From Isoetes taiwanensis (lineage: Eukaryota; Streptophyta; Lycopodiopsida; Isoetales; Isoetaceae), in contig JAJEKV010000001.1 in NCBI GenBank assembly GCA_021234155.1, positions 3,062,007-3,126,006 on the forward strand: a DNA stretch of 64,000 nucleotides, in the 5' to 3' direction. Each line of letters begins with the position of its first letter. Position 1 is the first letter of the stretch. The position numbers were made by a program, and so were the translations under genes. Shown one piece after another: positions 10,288 through 23,399 of this stretch. The notes below the pieces were generated by a model. It ran no database searches and was not told where the DNA came from. It saw only the letters and a list, made by a program, of their open reading frames with translations.

Positions 10288-13200
10288 CGGGACCAACTCT
10301 ATCCTGGACATTGGATTTGTCTTGTTGTTTGTGCACTCTTTCCTGTTCACGTGATCTCTGCTTCCTACCCTTGGAGGCAGAAGCATTTCGATTAGCAACA
10401 GTTGGTTTGGGATTTCCGTTCAAACACGAAAATGGGCCAGAGGAGCAAGGCCACTTCCTCCTCACAAGAGGATTCAGATGATCTCGTGATGCTACTGCTT
10501 TTAAAATTGAAGGATGGTGTAAAAACTTTGTTGTTTGTCTATAAATGATCTGAATAACAAAGAACTGCAATCCCAGAATCGAGAGCTTAAACCCATGCTG
10601 CCGAGATGTATTCCAGAGCAAAACTCTAAATTGCGGAATACCATTGAGAAATTGTAGACTAAATTGGCAAACTTGGTAGCTGAAACCATCAAGGAGCAGA
10701 TGACATTGCATCAAGACAAAATATCCTCTGAAAACCAAGCAAGAGGCTGGGGTCCAGCATATAGGAGAATGAAAGTGAGGATATCGCAGAAATAATGAAG
10801 TAATTTGTTAAAAACACCATGCATTTGCATGAGCCCCAATTTGTACATTGCGGGTGAATAGGCAAAGGTCCAAGAGACCAATTTTGGTAAAGTTCAGGAC
10901 AGACGAAGCCAAAAAATAGAGGTTTACGAAATCGCAGTACAATAAAAGGCCATGCAATTTGGCTGGACCAAGATCTAACGCCTACACAGCAGAAGATTAG
11001 GAAGCGAGAATGAAGGGAAAGGAAGCAAGGACAAACATAATAGTAGCATTCTTGGACAACATAGGGAAGGTGGTCATCACCAAACGAAGAAGAGAATAGG
11101 AATTTTGGACCTTGAAGGTGCTTGCACGGAATGTCCATGGATTATCGCAAGAGAGATGGAGGCATCAAAAAAGACATAGTAGGATACGGACTTCTTATTA
11201 ATTTCTAAAATCCGGGAACACCAAACATGATGGCTTCCAGATTTGCAAGGTTTTTATAGGAAGAAACATCCATGTGTGGGAAGAGGATATGGTGGTGTTG
11301 CTACATAATGCCAAATCCGACATTGCACATGTCCATATATATTCAAAGTATGAACATAATCAATATCTATAGATTTGCATAAAACATTTTGGCTAAGGTA
11401 CTTATCGCCTTGTGCTATTTTGCTCCATTGCGCATGCACATTTATGATCACTTGGAATTGCGTAGATTGAATCTGTTTCATGAACTATGCAATGACAGGC
11501 TTCAAATCGTGAATTGGGAGAGGTTCTCCTATTTGGTGACTTCAATGAGAGAACCAAGATCTTGCAAGTAACCTCACATAAATTCTTGGGTGATGTTTGT
11601 TTGATTGAGGAGGAAGACGTAGCCTTTTAAAGGCACTCAACATATAACATAAGAAATAATATGGGAGACTTATTTTTGGAGTTAGGGACAATCTGCAACC
11701 TTAAAATATGAATGTTATTGCCAATTTCACCCTCATGTAAAAACAAACATTTCACCACTTGGGATCTCGCACAGTAGATTACTTGCTAGCAAAAAACTAG
11801 AACTAAGTACATAAATTTTTGTATGGCAGACAAGCTGCCAAAGTCAGACCATGCGTCACCATACTTTGAATTATTAGGTTATATTTTTATCAAGATAAAC
11901 CAAGCAAGATTCACACCAAGGTTAAAACTAGATTATAAAAAAAGCAGCCAATATGTTAGACATCTTGAAGAATTGGTAGTTGGTATTACTTGGATAGGAG
12001 ATGTTGAAAAAGACAACTCCATTCTCGACATTGTTACGTGCAACAACTATGAATGTCTTTAGGTGTACAAAACATAGAAAACTGGGTAGAAATGGATGGT
12101 GGGACATGGAATCCTGTGTAGCAAGAGCAAAGTTACGTGCTGGTTACATGTGTAAACCGAAATGGTATAGGGATCTCATAAGGGAGAAAAAGAAGTTACC
12201 TTAGAAGAAGACAAGATAACCTGCAAAAGTGGTTTTGTGAGCATCCCAAAACTTTCTAGAAATAATTTGTCAGCAATGCCAAAGCAAACAGATTTAGACC
12301 CCATGGAGTTATGATTATGGTCAAAAAGCTCTACTTTCACAATGCTGAAGGTCTTGAATTAGAGATAGTAGATGAGGATTTATTTACAACATATTATTTA
12401 AAAGATACATTCATGGATATGCCGAATGGGGGCGGCCGATCTACAAGTTTTAGCATAGAATTACTGCAATGGCGTGGAGATAGGCCCATGGAGGCTGTGG
12501 CAAATCTGATGAATGAAGTTATTAGACAAGGCCTGCCTCATGACTAGAAGGAAAAAAAAAGTTTTTTGGGTAAACTTTAGAGATAAAAGCAATGTACAAA
12601 ATTACTAGACAATCTTAATAGACAACATATTTTCTAAATTATTGAAAAGCTTGCTGTCAGTCTCTAGGATGATGACAATGGGAAAAGGATTATAGATGCC
12701 AAGCAAGTTTTAAAAAACAACACTGCACTCTTAGACCATGCTCTTAGTTTGCGAATATTAATTGAAAATGCTAAAAGCCCTAAGCAAGCTTTGTATCTAG
12801 CCTTCATTGACTTCACAAAAGCCTTCAATACAGTTCCTCGAAGATAAATGAGAATTAGAATGAAACAGATGGGAGTACCAAAGCCAATCCGAGAGGCCAT
12901 ATCTCAACTATACTCAGAGGTAATAATAAAGCTGTCTGTAGAATTTAAAGAGAAAATTAGCACAATACATGTGCAATATTAACTCCAACCTTGTTTGGCT
13001 TATACATAGACGAGCTCAAAGAATGGTTGAGAACAAAAGGTTTATCAGACTCCAGGCTGGGTAATATTCGTGTTCAACTTCTCCTTTATGCTGATGATGT
13101 GGTTTCACTAGCAGTTAAACTAGAAGGTTTGTAATCTCGTCTTGGTAATCTGGCCACTTTTTTGTGATGCAAGGCACATGAAAGTTAATTGAACAAAAGT

Positions 13201-13690
13201 GAAAGTGATAATTGTGGGAACTGTTCGTCGTCCTACATCCCGATACAAGTGATATCTTGGAAATAGTGGATAGGTACAAATACTTGGAGCTGGAATTTTC
13301 AGCAAGGTATATCTGGAAAGATTGTGTCGAAAAGATTGAAGAGATGATGACTTTTATATGGCATGTTATACACAAGGCCTCTACGTATTCGTCTCAAGAA
13401 ATTTTAATAGACGCGTATGCACTGGCAGCCCAGAAAAAAAAAAAGATTGAAGGAGACAAGACATCTTTATATAGCGCATATTGTCTGGGCCTCTTCCTGG
13501 TCCGGGTCAAGAGGAGATTCTTGTTTAGGATGCTAATCTGAGACCTTAGTCCTTTACTTAAATCACTTGCATTTAAGGGGACTTTATATCCTCAAAAGCT
13601 TAACAATGTCCCGGAAGTGGAGTCAATGCTGAAAATCTCTCTTTGTAAGAAATTGGGAATTAAATCACTCTTGTAAGTCCGGACACGAGA
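10288..13690 (+). mobile_element. LINE family B, nearly full-length, decayed (endonuclease plus reverse transcriptase)
   Basis: The element reads in order on the plus strand. A possible ORF1 start is at 10432 (MGQRSKATSSSQEDSDD), with much decay after it. An APE-type endonuclease starts near 11106 (LKVLARNVHGLSQERW), with LFGDFNERT near 11526-11550, SRTVDYLLAK near 11764-11790 and the terminal catalytic SDH at 11844-11852. A WWDMESCVARAKLRA linker lies near 12100. The reverse transcriptase has FIDFTKAFNTVPR at about 12803-12841 and YADDVV at 13087-13104. Many stops and frame changes separate these blocks. No poly(A) or microsatellite tail is seen at its 3' end, so the last part may be missing. 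Its left edge coincides with the loss of LINE A, which suggests insertion into or beside it. Confidence 0.85.
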
Positions 13691-15549
13691 TATAAAACAT
13701 GTCACGAACATACGACAAGACAAATCAAGCAAGGGCTTTTGCTTATACGCATATGGGCTCAACGTCCACAACCTATATGCATATGGGCAGTGGACCTTGA
13801 GCCCAAAGCAGCTTGTATAAATCTTCTTTGCCTACACACATATGGGCTCGATGTCCAGAGCCTATATGCATATGGGCTCAAGGTCCTCAGCTTATACATG
13901 TATATGGACTTGAGATCCTCCATGTATGGATTGAGGTCAAGATTTAACTAAAAGCTAAAAGGCAGTGAGATACATGCAGAGCCATAATTATTCTTGGAAA
14001 TGCGGCCTTATAGTTAATATACCACCACGACATAATACTTAATACTTGTAGCTCTTATTCTCGTTTATGCTTGGGAGATGTACCTTTGGTAGTTCAACAA
14101 AGCATTTATAAAAAGACATAGGACCCGCAGGATAGAAATACTGCTTTAGCACCACTATGATGTGTTTTGTTGAAATGCTTTATGGCGAGAAGACCCAACC
14201 GGCTGATGACAAATTCAGCTTGAAAAGGATTTCAACGAGGCAGGACACATTCGCGACCCTTTATTAATGTCTTGACCTTTATGAAGCTCATCTTAAACAA
14301 CTCAACAAAAGAGAAATGCATACATTTTGGAGCTGGTCGGCAGGCATTTTGTGTATCCAACCAGCGAATAAATGTACATGAACAATGCACGGTTGTCGAC
14401 CAGCGACCCGCTGGCGGTTTTTATAGAAGTAAGATGCAGTGCGATGCAACTTCAAATGCCCTGCAGATGCGGCTGTCTAAAATTGCTTTGGGTTTAGTTT
14501 CTGAGAGCAACAAAGGAAAAATTAGGAGAACAAGTCCAACCTGAGAAAAGGCCTAGCCATACAGCATGAGGTAAGCAGGACCAAAAACAAGACTCATAGT
14601 TTAAATTTAAGTACTTTGGCAATCTAGCGACAACAAGTCCGCCAAAATTAAACCTTTTCTGGCTAAAAAGGTTTTTTTTTTTGGGGGGGATATGGCAAAA
14701 CCGGCTGTCTGAGAGATTCTTATAAAGAAGGAAGACGACTTTCAAGAGCACAAGAGCACTTGCGGTGAGTATGTCTAAATGAATGCAGCTTTTATAGTAT
14801 TTGTAATCCTTGTTTTTTCATGTTAGATCCATGGAAGTAGGCGTAAGAGAAGGTTAATTCTGATATCAAGGTAATCTCTTAACAAATTATTATAGTGTGT
14901 GGTCAAAATTCTAATTTGCCTTACATGAACCTATACACTTTATAAGCATATCTTTATCCTGTACTTGTATCAAAATGTTTAAATAGGCAGCTTGGGATCC
15001 AAGAAACTTCGCGTTTTGGGCAATTTGTCTTGCATATACTCACAGCATATAGGGGTCCAACTTTAGCTATATAGGATAAAAATGTTACTTTATCGCATAT
15101 GAGCCATTATTATAACTACAAAACGATAATATATTTTCAATTGATTGTAGTATTGTCATTTATAGGGAATTAAAAGGAACTTGCAGGCTATGACGCCTCC
15201 CAAAAATCTAGAGGTTTACCTCGTGGTCGTTTTAGTACTCCTCCTCCTCCTCGATGCAAACTTTAGATCACTTACCTATTTTAGATTCTGTCACAATTAA
15301 AATTTCTGAATAAGGAATCTCTTTTAAAACTCGAGACACATTCAGCCAAAAACTTTGACCCGACATCTCATAGGTCTTTGACTATTGCGAGGAAGCAGTT
15401 TCTTGCCTCTTCAAGGGAGGCCCTTATGGAGACACATGCGTCTACTTCCAGAAGGTGAGTGGTATGGGCGATGCCGTCTCCACACGACCCGCGTTCTACT
15501 TCAATGGCAATGGGGCCTCAATACCTAAAAGCTTGCTGGTGGAGCTTCG
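13691..15549. other. Non-coding stretch with CATATGGGCT mini-repeats
   Basis: Between about 13745 and 13915 the motif CATATGGGCT or a close variant recurs four to five times, spaced by tens of bases with GTCC/CTCA runs between. A frame at 14272-14544 (90 codons) has no known match. The rest is AT-rich, with T- and G-runs at 14669-14689. No gene is supported. Confidence 0.45.
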
Positions 15550-16383
15550 ATGGTGGCGGATAGAATGATGGCAGGAGCACATGTGCATTGGTGCAAGCGA
15601 GGAGGCAAAATCGCCCACACCGATCTCGGGGGCGTGCCTTGCATGCCTGACAGGATTATGGGATGCCAAGCATCCTTATTCCAGGTCAAAGGCGACACAT
15701 TATCAATGCCACATAAATCCCATGTTGGGGCCTGCCAATACTGCGCGCACTCGCGCTACCCATGATAGCCTTGAGCCGTACTTGCCTCACCTATCATACG
15801 GAGTGCACACCATCTCCAGTTAGAGCGGGGAGATGGATTAAGGGAGCAGCGTTAGGAGGGCTTTATCCAGCTTGCCCGAGGTTGGGTGTGGGAGAGCAGA
15901 TGCCACACCCTTGATTGTCCAGGCCTATGATGACATCTGGATATGCTATCGCGGCTGGTCCGTCCTAGCCCGGCCCCTACATAGAATCGCGAGCGGGCTG
16001 CATTATGGAGGTTGGGATCATACCTTCAAAGAGATCATGGATACGTAGAGATGCTTCGATGCGGGCACTACGATATGTGTACATATTTCTTTTCCCCCAC
16101 ATGATATATATTTGTGTATTTATATTTGTATACGGTTTGGCAACCAAACCTATTATTCTTATCGCGGTTTTCCCAAACAACCCTTGGGGTAGGGGGAGGG
16201 GAGAAGGGGGTTAATCCCGGACAATAATACATGCTTCTTTGCACCTCTGTTGGGTCCCCACCAGGCTGATTTGCTCTCAGGTGGACAATAAAAACTCTAT
16301 TCTATTCTATTCTATTCTATTCTATTCTATTCTATTCTATTCTATTCTATTCTATTCTATTCTATTTCCTATTCTATTCTATT
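15550..16383 (+). mobile_element. LINE family A, second copy, 3' end with (TTCTA)n tail
   Basis: The copy matches the 3' part of the LINE at 8195-10287: AGGAGCACATGTGCAT near 15571 equals the block near 9867, GTGCACACCATCTC near 15802 equals that near 10049, and GGGGAGATGGATTA near 15827 equals that near 10075. It continues past the point where the first copy is cut, through a 3' untranslated part (GGTGGACAATAAAAACTC) into a long (TTCTA)n array. It therefore shows the true 3' end of family A. It is strongly 5'-truncated and broken. Confidence 0.85.
16296..16383 (+). repeat. (TTCTA)n microsatellite forming the LINE A tail
   Basis: About 17 pentamer units in nearly perfect register directly follow the AATAAAAACTC end of LINE A. 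Its position suggests it was made during target-primed reverse transcription, in place of a poly(A) tail. A CATTTC-like interruption occurs near 16366. Confidence 0.95.
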
Positions 16384-18175
16384 TCTGTACCTCTTCCTCT
16401 AGAGATTTGTACCAACTAATCTTGCCAAGTCTAGAGGCCTCAATCTATAGTAACCACCTTCTCAGGTATTCGCGATAACTTCTAGATCTTCTATTTTTGA
16501 AACACCATTGGTTGAGAACGCACCGGCCTTTACTTGAGAACATCATGAGCCTTGAGTTCACTTCCGCGAGCGGCGGTGGGTCAACACAACATTCCTCCTA
16601 AGAAATTAGGGCTTTTTGGAGTGCACGGGACTTCGATAATCTTAAGATAAAAATCTAGGACATTGTTTCAGAACATACCAAGTTCTTCAAATAGTAATGC
16701 TAGCGATGCAATGCAGGCGTAGAGAGGCACCATTGAGCCTCCACATTGCACAAGCCACGTTAGAAGAAGCACACCTTTGGAAGAATCCTTATAGTTTTGC
16801 AAAGAGGTTTAAAAAGGATCACACTGCAAGAGCATGTAGGACTGTATTGCGCAACAAGCTTATGGGTTTACGGTGTAAGCGACACTTTAGAAGGTTATCG
16901 TATTGCCAGAGAAATTGCATTGCTAACTTGAAATACTCATCTATAAGAAACATTAGAGAAGATCTCACAATCATGTTAAAGAATTGATTAGAGTCAGGCA
17001 GAAAACAGAACATCAAGCGGCCTTTAAAAATAGCCAATGCTATAAGGCGTTAATCATATGTCGAGGGCACAAAAACGCTTAGACAGAAATCCTTGAATTG
17101 ATGACTATTTTTATCCAAAGAAGATGGCTGGAATGCATTGTCCACTGGAAAGACTTGGCTGGTAGACTTCTTTTGATCTTAGCGGCGAGAAGAGCGCCAA
17201 ATGGTGGTAATCTATCACTTAACGGATAAGCGTTATGAAAGAGGAAGTGTATGCCATGTCTGAGAGAATTATTCTTGTCTTAGATCCGCGAGAATATATT
17301 TCTACGTATTTTTTGAGGCTCTGGAAACAATAATTCAATCTTGTGTGGATAACAAAATGGCATGGAATCTCTGTTTGCTCTGTGTGTGCCCTCTTGAAGG
17401 GGAAGAAACAAATGTCAAAGGATACAAAGGAAAAAAGTAAGTGCCTATCGTTTAGTCTTTATGAATTTGCTATACATACATAGTCGAGCGTTGTAGGTTT
17501 CATTTGCTAAGTAGGTTTTTCTTGTTTTAGAGATGGTAACTCAGCAACTACAAGAACATAGGGAAGCTCATAGAAAGAAAGAAATTGGCAAAGCACAGAA
17601 AGAAAGCCTTGGAGAGGCATTTAGAGATCAAGAGTGGATTTTTTCATTATAAAAAAAACCATACAACATTACACTTTGAGGATGGCACGTGATTGCTTTA
17701 GATCCCCTTGATTGACCATGTAAATTATCATCAATAAAAAATAAACTGAATTTTTCAAGAAAATTTACTGCTGGATAAGTCAATGTTTTCAAAGAAGTCG
17801 AAAATATAAATTTAGCCTCGAATTGAGAGCTTCCAGCAACCAAGTCTTCAAAATTTCCACAATCTAAGACCAAGATATATGAGCATAACTCCATTTGGAT
17901 GTTGAAGGAGTAACCAAGTTCCCTTTCAAAGTAGAGCTGGTCCATATCCTGAAAGAGAACTTTACAAACCATAAAACCATTACTAGAGGATAATTTAAAC
18001 TTGAGCAATAATGGCAGGCCACAAAGGTCGAATCCAGTTTAAAGACGTCATAGAAGGGATGAGTCAAATGTAGCATTATAGAAGGAATAGAAGGCATCTG
18101 CAGATCCAAAGGTATAATTGCCCTCAATCATCTTATTGACTTCATTAAAGAGGGTCAAAATCTTCCAATGTCGGA
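16384..18175. other. No recognisable gene
   Basis: Frames at 16697-16987 (plus) and 17628-18127 (minus) are among the longer ones but show no motif I recognise. The plus-strand peptide is rich in Arg and Cys; the minus-strand pair may belong to the C-terminal region of the LINE that starts at 18176, although it lies beyond that element's tail. I make no functional call. Confidence 0.3.
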
Positions 18176-19420
18176 AGAGTAGAATAGAATAGAATAGATT
18201 TTTTAAAAATTACGGAGACCAATAGATTAAATGGGACCCATACATTAGGCTAGTACAATCATTACTACTAGGATTAAAAACCTTTTCGAAAGATTTTCCA
18301 AGGAAGAGCGTACAAATTAATAATGATGAAATCTTGACAAAGCGGAGATATTGACCTCTTGAGGAGGCACCGATAATTGCGGGGGCCGTTTATCACGGGA
18401 ACTCCAAGTAGAAGAAGTAAGGCCATACAAATATGCTAATAATTTATGTATGTAGTAGAGTTCTTTGTATCCTCTTGAGAACATGTGATCGTAGTAATGG
18501 CACATGAAGAGGAAATCGGCAGCTACAGTAGACACTTGAATCACTTCTTTGCAGAAAAATCCGATCCAATACATTTAATGCTTGCCCCGCCAATCTCCAC
18601 GAGTTCACACACTCGGGTTTCTCGATCAAACCCGGTAGCTTCCCACGGTATTTCGATCATCAAATCTTCCTTCCCCAGATCCTTTACATAGCTTGAGATA
18701 AGCTAACATCATCAAGAAGAAGAGCATTAGAGTCAATAACATTCAAATTAGATATAAAAAGATCAAAAGGACCCCGGAAAAGTCCAATTAAGTTCCATTT
18801 CCTATCATATTTATCACCACATTTTCTTTTATGAGGCACATGGCGATGGCTTCTACATATCAAATTGAGGTACAATTTATCCAAAGAAGCGAAGCACTTA
18901 TTACCACTCTGATTCTATTTCTAGCCTTTCAGATATTCCATAGAGCAATAATAATAGAGTTAGCAAAGGTACAATTGTTTCGAATGCAAGACAACAGATT
19001 TCCAATAGCCAGAGATTGAAAATGCTATCTTTGAACCAAGACCAGAAGGAAGCCAACTTAGAGCGAAAAAATATATGATCAATAGATTCTTTTTGCAAGC
19101 AGCCAGAATGACAGATAGCAGACATATTACTAGATCTTCTTGAGATAGAGAGAAGATTTGGAATACTTTTATGAGCAATGAACCATATAAAGAAGCTAAT
19201 TTTTGGAAAATAGTAGGATTTCCAAACATTATGAGAAAGAGCATGACTTTCATCTTCAGAGATAGACCAGAAGGGTAAGTGCAAGATAGCCAATATCTAA
19301 TAAATTGGGAGGCAGAACTATTACTATGAGACCTCCAAATATATTTTCCAGCTAAAGCACATGTTTGTAGACAAGCCTCCGCCCTACATAGAAAAAATTT
19401 AGACACTTCGAGAACTCATA
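18176..19420 (-). mobile_element. LINE 3' part, minus strand, zinc-binding (zf-RVT) and RNase H-like region
   Basis: On the minus strand the segment at about 19290-18990 reads as the zf-RVT domain that follows the reverse transcriptase in many plant LINEs: FPKISFFIWFIAHKSIP, then a spaced Cys/His set with CHSGCLQKESIDHIFF, then FWSWFKDSIF. A decayed downstream region (18884-18360) may be the RNase H domain. The 3' untranslated part (18400-18198, with TTAATCCTAGTAGTAATG) ends in an (AGAAT)n tail at 18176-18197 as read on the plus strand. The 3' part matches the LINE at 51669-52925. Stops and frame shifts are many; the 5' two thirds are absent. Confidence 0.82.
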
Positions 19421-20239
19421 TTTTTGGAGCATTTTTTTCATGTCAATTTGCCATGCCACAGGTTATTGACAGTGTAAAGGATTTTGAAATCTTATATACA
19501 TAAAATTCTTTGATGCTGCACAGTCTTTTTGAAAGCATAGGTGCTTTCAAATGTTAAAAAATTATTGAGAATAAGATCATGCAGCAGTCTAAAAAACCTA
19601 CCAAACTTGGTCTACAATCTAAAGTCCTTAGCATTGTATTGTTATAGGTTTCACAATTATGCTGAAATAATCTTGTGCTTTTATAGATTTTTTCACGACT
19701 TGGTGTGAACTCAATTATGCTATGCATGGAGAGATAAGTAAAAAGGATTTGTGTTTAGAATGTCTCTTACAAATGACATGGATATTTTGAAATATACCAT
19801 TCCAGGCAGGTTTATGGAAAGTTGTATGTTGTATTGCTTCTAAATTTCCGATTCCTTGCATGTAGGCACTCCGATTAGATAGTAATGTTGCTTTTTACCT
19901 TTTTGATCTGCATTTCTTTGTACACTAAAGATAAAGAATATTAGATGCTTGTGCTATATTGGATCTATAGGTATCTTGCTGCATAGTTGCACGTATCTTG
20001 CTACACATTCATCTGCCTTTGTACCATATCTTGGTTATTTACACAAATTTTGTTCTTAATAGTCGCTCAATTAAGTTGGGGTTTGTCTGTCCCTTTGCAT
20101 GGTTGTTGTTGCCCAACCAAGTTCTAGATTCAACTATTTTCAATTTAAACATGCTTGATTTCTTTAACAATATTTGACATTGTAAATGATGTAGTCTGGA
20201 ACTCCTAGTAGTAATGAGAGCTTTAAAAGTATAGAGGCA
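19421..20239. other. AT-rich stretch, nothing recognised
   Basis: No open frame, repeat or RNA gene stands out. The start could be further decayed LINE sequence on the minus strand. Confidence 0.4.
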
Positions 20240-20470
20240 TTACTTATTGGGAAGAAGGTTCCAATTGGATACCAATCACCAAAGCCTCCAGTACATATTC
20301 ACGCAACTATACCTCAATTTGAGGCAGTGTAGATGGATGAATTTCTTGGAAGAATACGATTTTGAAATATCATACAAACCTAGAAAGTTCAATGTAGTTG
20401 CAGATGCTTTGTTTCGGCAACCTTTCACAATGCAAGTGCTGCAATGCGGTTTCAACCCTCGCTAATGAGC
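20240..20470 (+). mobile_element. Ty3/Gypsy LTR-retrotransposon fossil, RNase H part
   Basis: A plus-strand frame carries the end of the Gypsy reverse transcriptase/RNase H region: a TNHQSLQYIF block, then RRWM-like LEEYDFEISYKP and the VVADALFRQP end of the domain. Only this short piece is recognisable; flanking pol parts and LTRs are not identified. The element is broken and fragmentary. Confidence 0.85.
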
Positions 20471-22649
20471 ATGGAAAGAGAATAGAGGAAACCTTGCCAA
20501 TGGATAAAGATTTTACAGCCTCATTTAGGATACCAATTAGATGGGGTTCACATGCAACTAGCCATTTATACAGGTGCGATAGTTTAAGAAACAAGTTTCT
20601 GAAAGCGTCCACATGACAAGGGATGGAGGACTGTGAATCAAAAGGAATGAGTTGAGCAAATTTGGGATGGTGCACCTTGAGCAAAGTAAAGATATAGTGG
20701 TCAATGATGTGACCAGACAAGCAACACTACAAAGAGAAGGTAAGGTTTACACAATTACCATAAAATATGAATGTATTTGTCCCCCTCATGACGTGTTCTA
20801 CGTATATACGAAGGTGCTTGGGAGGGATCCTTTGGATGATCTATACTGATGCAACCATTGTTTCCAGATTCACTGCTGGAGGTTATATTAGCTTAGGGTA
20901 TTATTGTAGTGGACATATATTATTTGTGTTTCATCTACTATTCCTAAGTTATAGTACTCTTTTAGTAAGTGGTGTTTGACTTCTCCTTCTACCATGGCTG
21001 TACGACTCATTCTACTAGTGTTATTTGTTTTGTTTAAATTATTTGGTACTCATTTTATCGACGCTACTATAAATTTTGTCATTAACTTGAAATTTTTTTG
21101 CCCCTCATTATGCAATATCTCAAATTTACATTAGAGTTTTCCGACAAGGATAAGCCCCCTTCTACTTGTTGTATATAACATTATTTTGTCTTGAGAAAAG
21201 CCCATTATGTCCAACAAAAAAAAGACCACCAAAAAAATTACACTCAACCCCTCTCACTATGTTGTTTTCTTTTGAAATCAAGTTATGTCCAGAGGTAGGC
21301 AAGGGCCTATAAACTATAATCCAACTATTGTGAAGTACGATATCGATGCTGAAAATTCCTGAGAATCCCATAGAACAACATTTGCCAATCGAAGATGCCT
21401 CACGAGAAAAAGCACCAAATGGGAGGTGTTTTTATTGTTTTGGGCGAAGGGATGGGGGGGCAAATTGCTCTTCCTCGTTTAGCATATGAGGCCTATAACA
21501 TTCTAGGTACATAGCCTTCACACTCGATTAAACATAAAAATAAGCAAAGCGAATGTGTGGATTATTCTTGTTGTACGAAACCAAAAAATGTCAAGATGAC
21601 AAAGGATCAAATAAAAGTTTTTAAATCTGAACAATCAAAATGGAGGAATAGTTTATAAATGCTTTCACTTTCTTATTGTACAAATGAGTTTGTATGGTGT
21701 TTGGAGACTTACATTGATGATGGAATATTTATGTGGTTTGCCATACTTCAAAGAAGTATGTTTCGCTGCTACACTTTGTTTTTCAATGACTGCAAAATAG
21801 AAATTTCCTTGTGGAGGGTCTTCGTATATAGGTCCCATTCAGGCCTCCCATCATGTTGACGCCAGGCCCGTCGAAAACTTCCAAGGCCCTCGCGTTCCAC
21901 TTTGGCTTAACACCAACAATCATTAAGTCGATGGTGCATGGCGCATGACAGCTGAAACGACTAATGGCAGCAGAACCGACCTCAACTATACGGGCACGTT
22001 TTGAGTCCATCTGAAGCACTCAGGCGTATGCTGTTCCTTCCTAAATTCTGGTTTCGTTCAAAATTCCGGAAGGTCGGCATTTTTGGCGCGGATACAACGT
22101 TATAGGAGTCGAGTTCATGGAACAAGTGCGTTTAGGGTTTTGTCCTGTGCACTACATCTGGAATGTTGGGTGAGGAGGTGCTAGGGCTTTAGATTTAAGA
22201 ATTCATGGGTTGGGAATTGCCTCCCAAGAGGAGGCCAGAGAATTCGGAATAAACTATTTTAACTTTCAATTTGAGGGAGCCTGAAGGGGCCATGGCAAAA
22301 CTTTTGGTGAAACATTTGCACTCGGCTACTTCAATTTGAGGAGTAGGAGACACAGCTGAGAGAGACCCAACTGTTGCAGAATGAGAGAGGTCACCCAGAA
22401 ATTATATTGTGGCAAGAGATTTCCTTTGTAAAGAGACACGAAGGCATTTGCGCGATCGCAGGCGCGGTGGGAACCCAGGATCCTTGGGGAGGACCATTGG
22501 AAGCTTTTAACTGGTGTCTGACGGCTCTCAGTGTGCAAATGTTTTGAGAAGGGTGGCACTGGCTTCAAAGCGCTACATGATGGCTGTATATGTAGTATTT
22601 GTTTGCCCATGCTACTGTCCATACAACACTCAAGCTGCTACCTTTCATT
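20471..22649. other. No recognisable gene
   Basis: A minus-strand frame of 116 codons (20370-20720) overlaps the Gypsy piece in antisense and has no known match. Plus-strand frames at 20652-20849 and 21659-21859 are likewise unassigned. GC content rises around 21850-22600 without a convincing gene. Confidence 0.3.
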
Positions 22650-23125
22650 TCATTATTTTGCGTGCGCCTAACTACGCTTACGGCTATAATTAACATGTCA
22701 ACTCCTATTCCATGTTCTAGTGTAACGTGTTGCTAATCATAATTAACATGTCAACTTCTATCTCATGCTGCATAATACAACATGTGGCAACCCTAGCTAC
22801 CTAAATGAAATAAGACTCAATTCTATGTTGTTGTTTTTGTTCTACAAATACTACCACATTTACTGCTTAATGGAGAAAACACCCCAGCTGCTTTTGCTAG
22901 ACTGAGTCTACCTTGCAATGTAATAATAGCAACTAGAACGCGCTTTGGTAATGCCATCACATGTTGTGTCAATAGCATTAAATAATTAAATTTGACTTGT
23001 TCTCTTCCGCCATTGAAAAAGAAAGCAATTGACTTGTTCTCCAAAGCCCCAAATTTTAATCAAAGGCAAACATATTTCAAGTTTTAATTGGTCTTGATAC
23101 GCTCAAGAAGTAGCGATAGCAAATA
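22650..23125 (-). repeat. Dispersed repeat R1, copy 1 (inverted relative to copy 2 at 55215-55680)
   Basis: The reverse complement of this segment aligns along most of its length with 55215-55680. Shared blocks in order are CTTCTTGAGCGTA, TTTGGAGAACAAGTCAATTG, GCTATTGACACAACATGTGATG, GTGGTAGTATTTGTA, GACATGTTAATTATGAT (GAGATGTTAATTATGAT in the other copy) and ACATGGAATAGGAG. Divergence with small gaps is considerable, so the copies are not recent. No coding motif, terminal repeat or poly(A) was found. It ends about 275 bases beyond the JAZ stop codon. Confidence 0.8.
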
Positions 23126-23399
23126 AAAGCATTGATAAGCATGGTCCCATTTTTTATTGTCCTTGTCTTGTCCTTATTGATCTTGTCCTCCATTCTTTAG
23201 ATTCATGTAATGCCTATTAATGCTCAAACAACCATGTCGGAAATTTTATTAAAAGCAAGTGCACATCTTTACAAATCCTTCATATTTATACCAATTCCTG
23301 TACAATTTCTCACTCAGCTTCCTACATTTGACAAAGTATGTCAAATACGTCATCTTGTATGGCAGTGGCTCCAAAAATTCCAAAATTGGGTAGAGTAAA

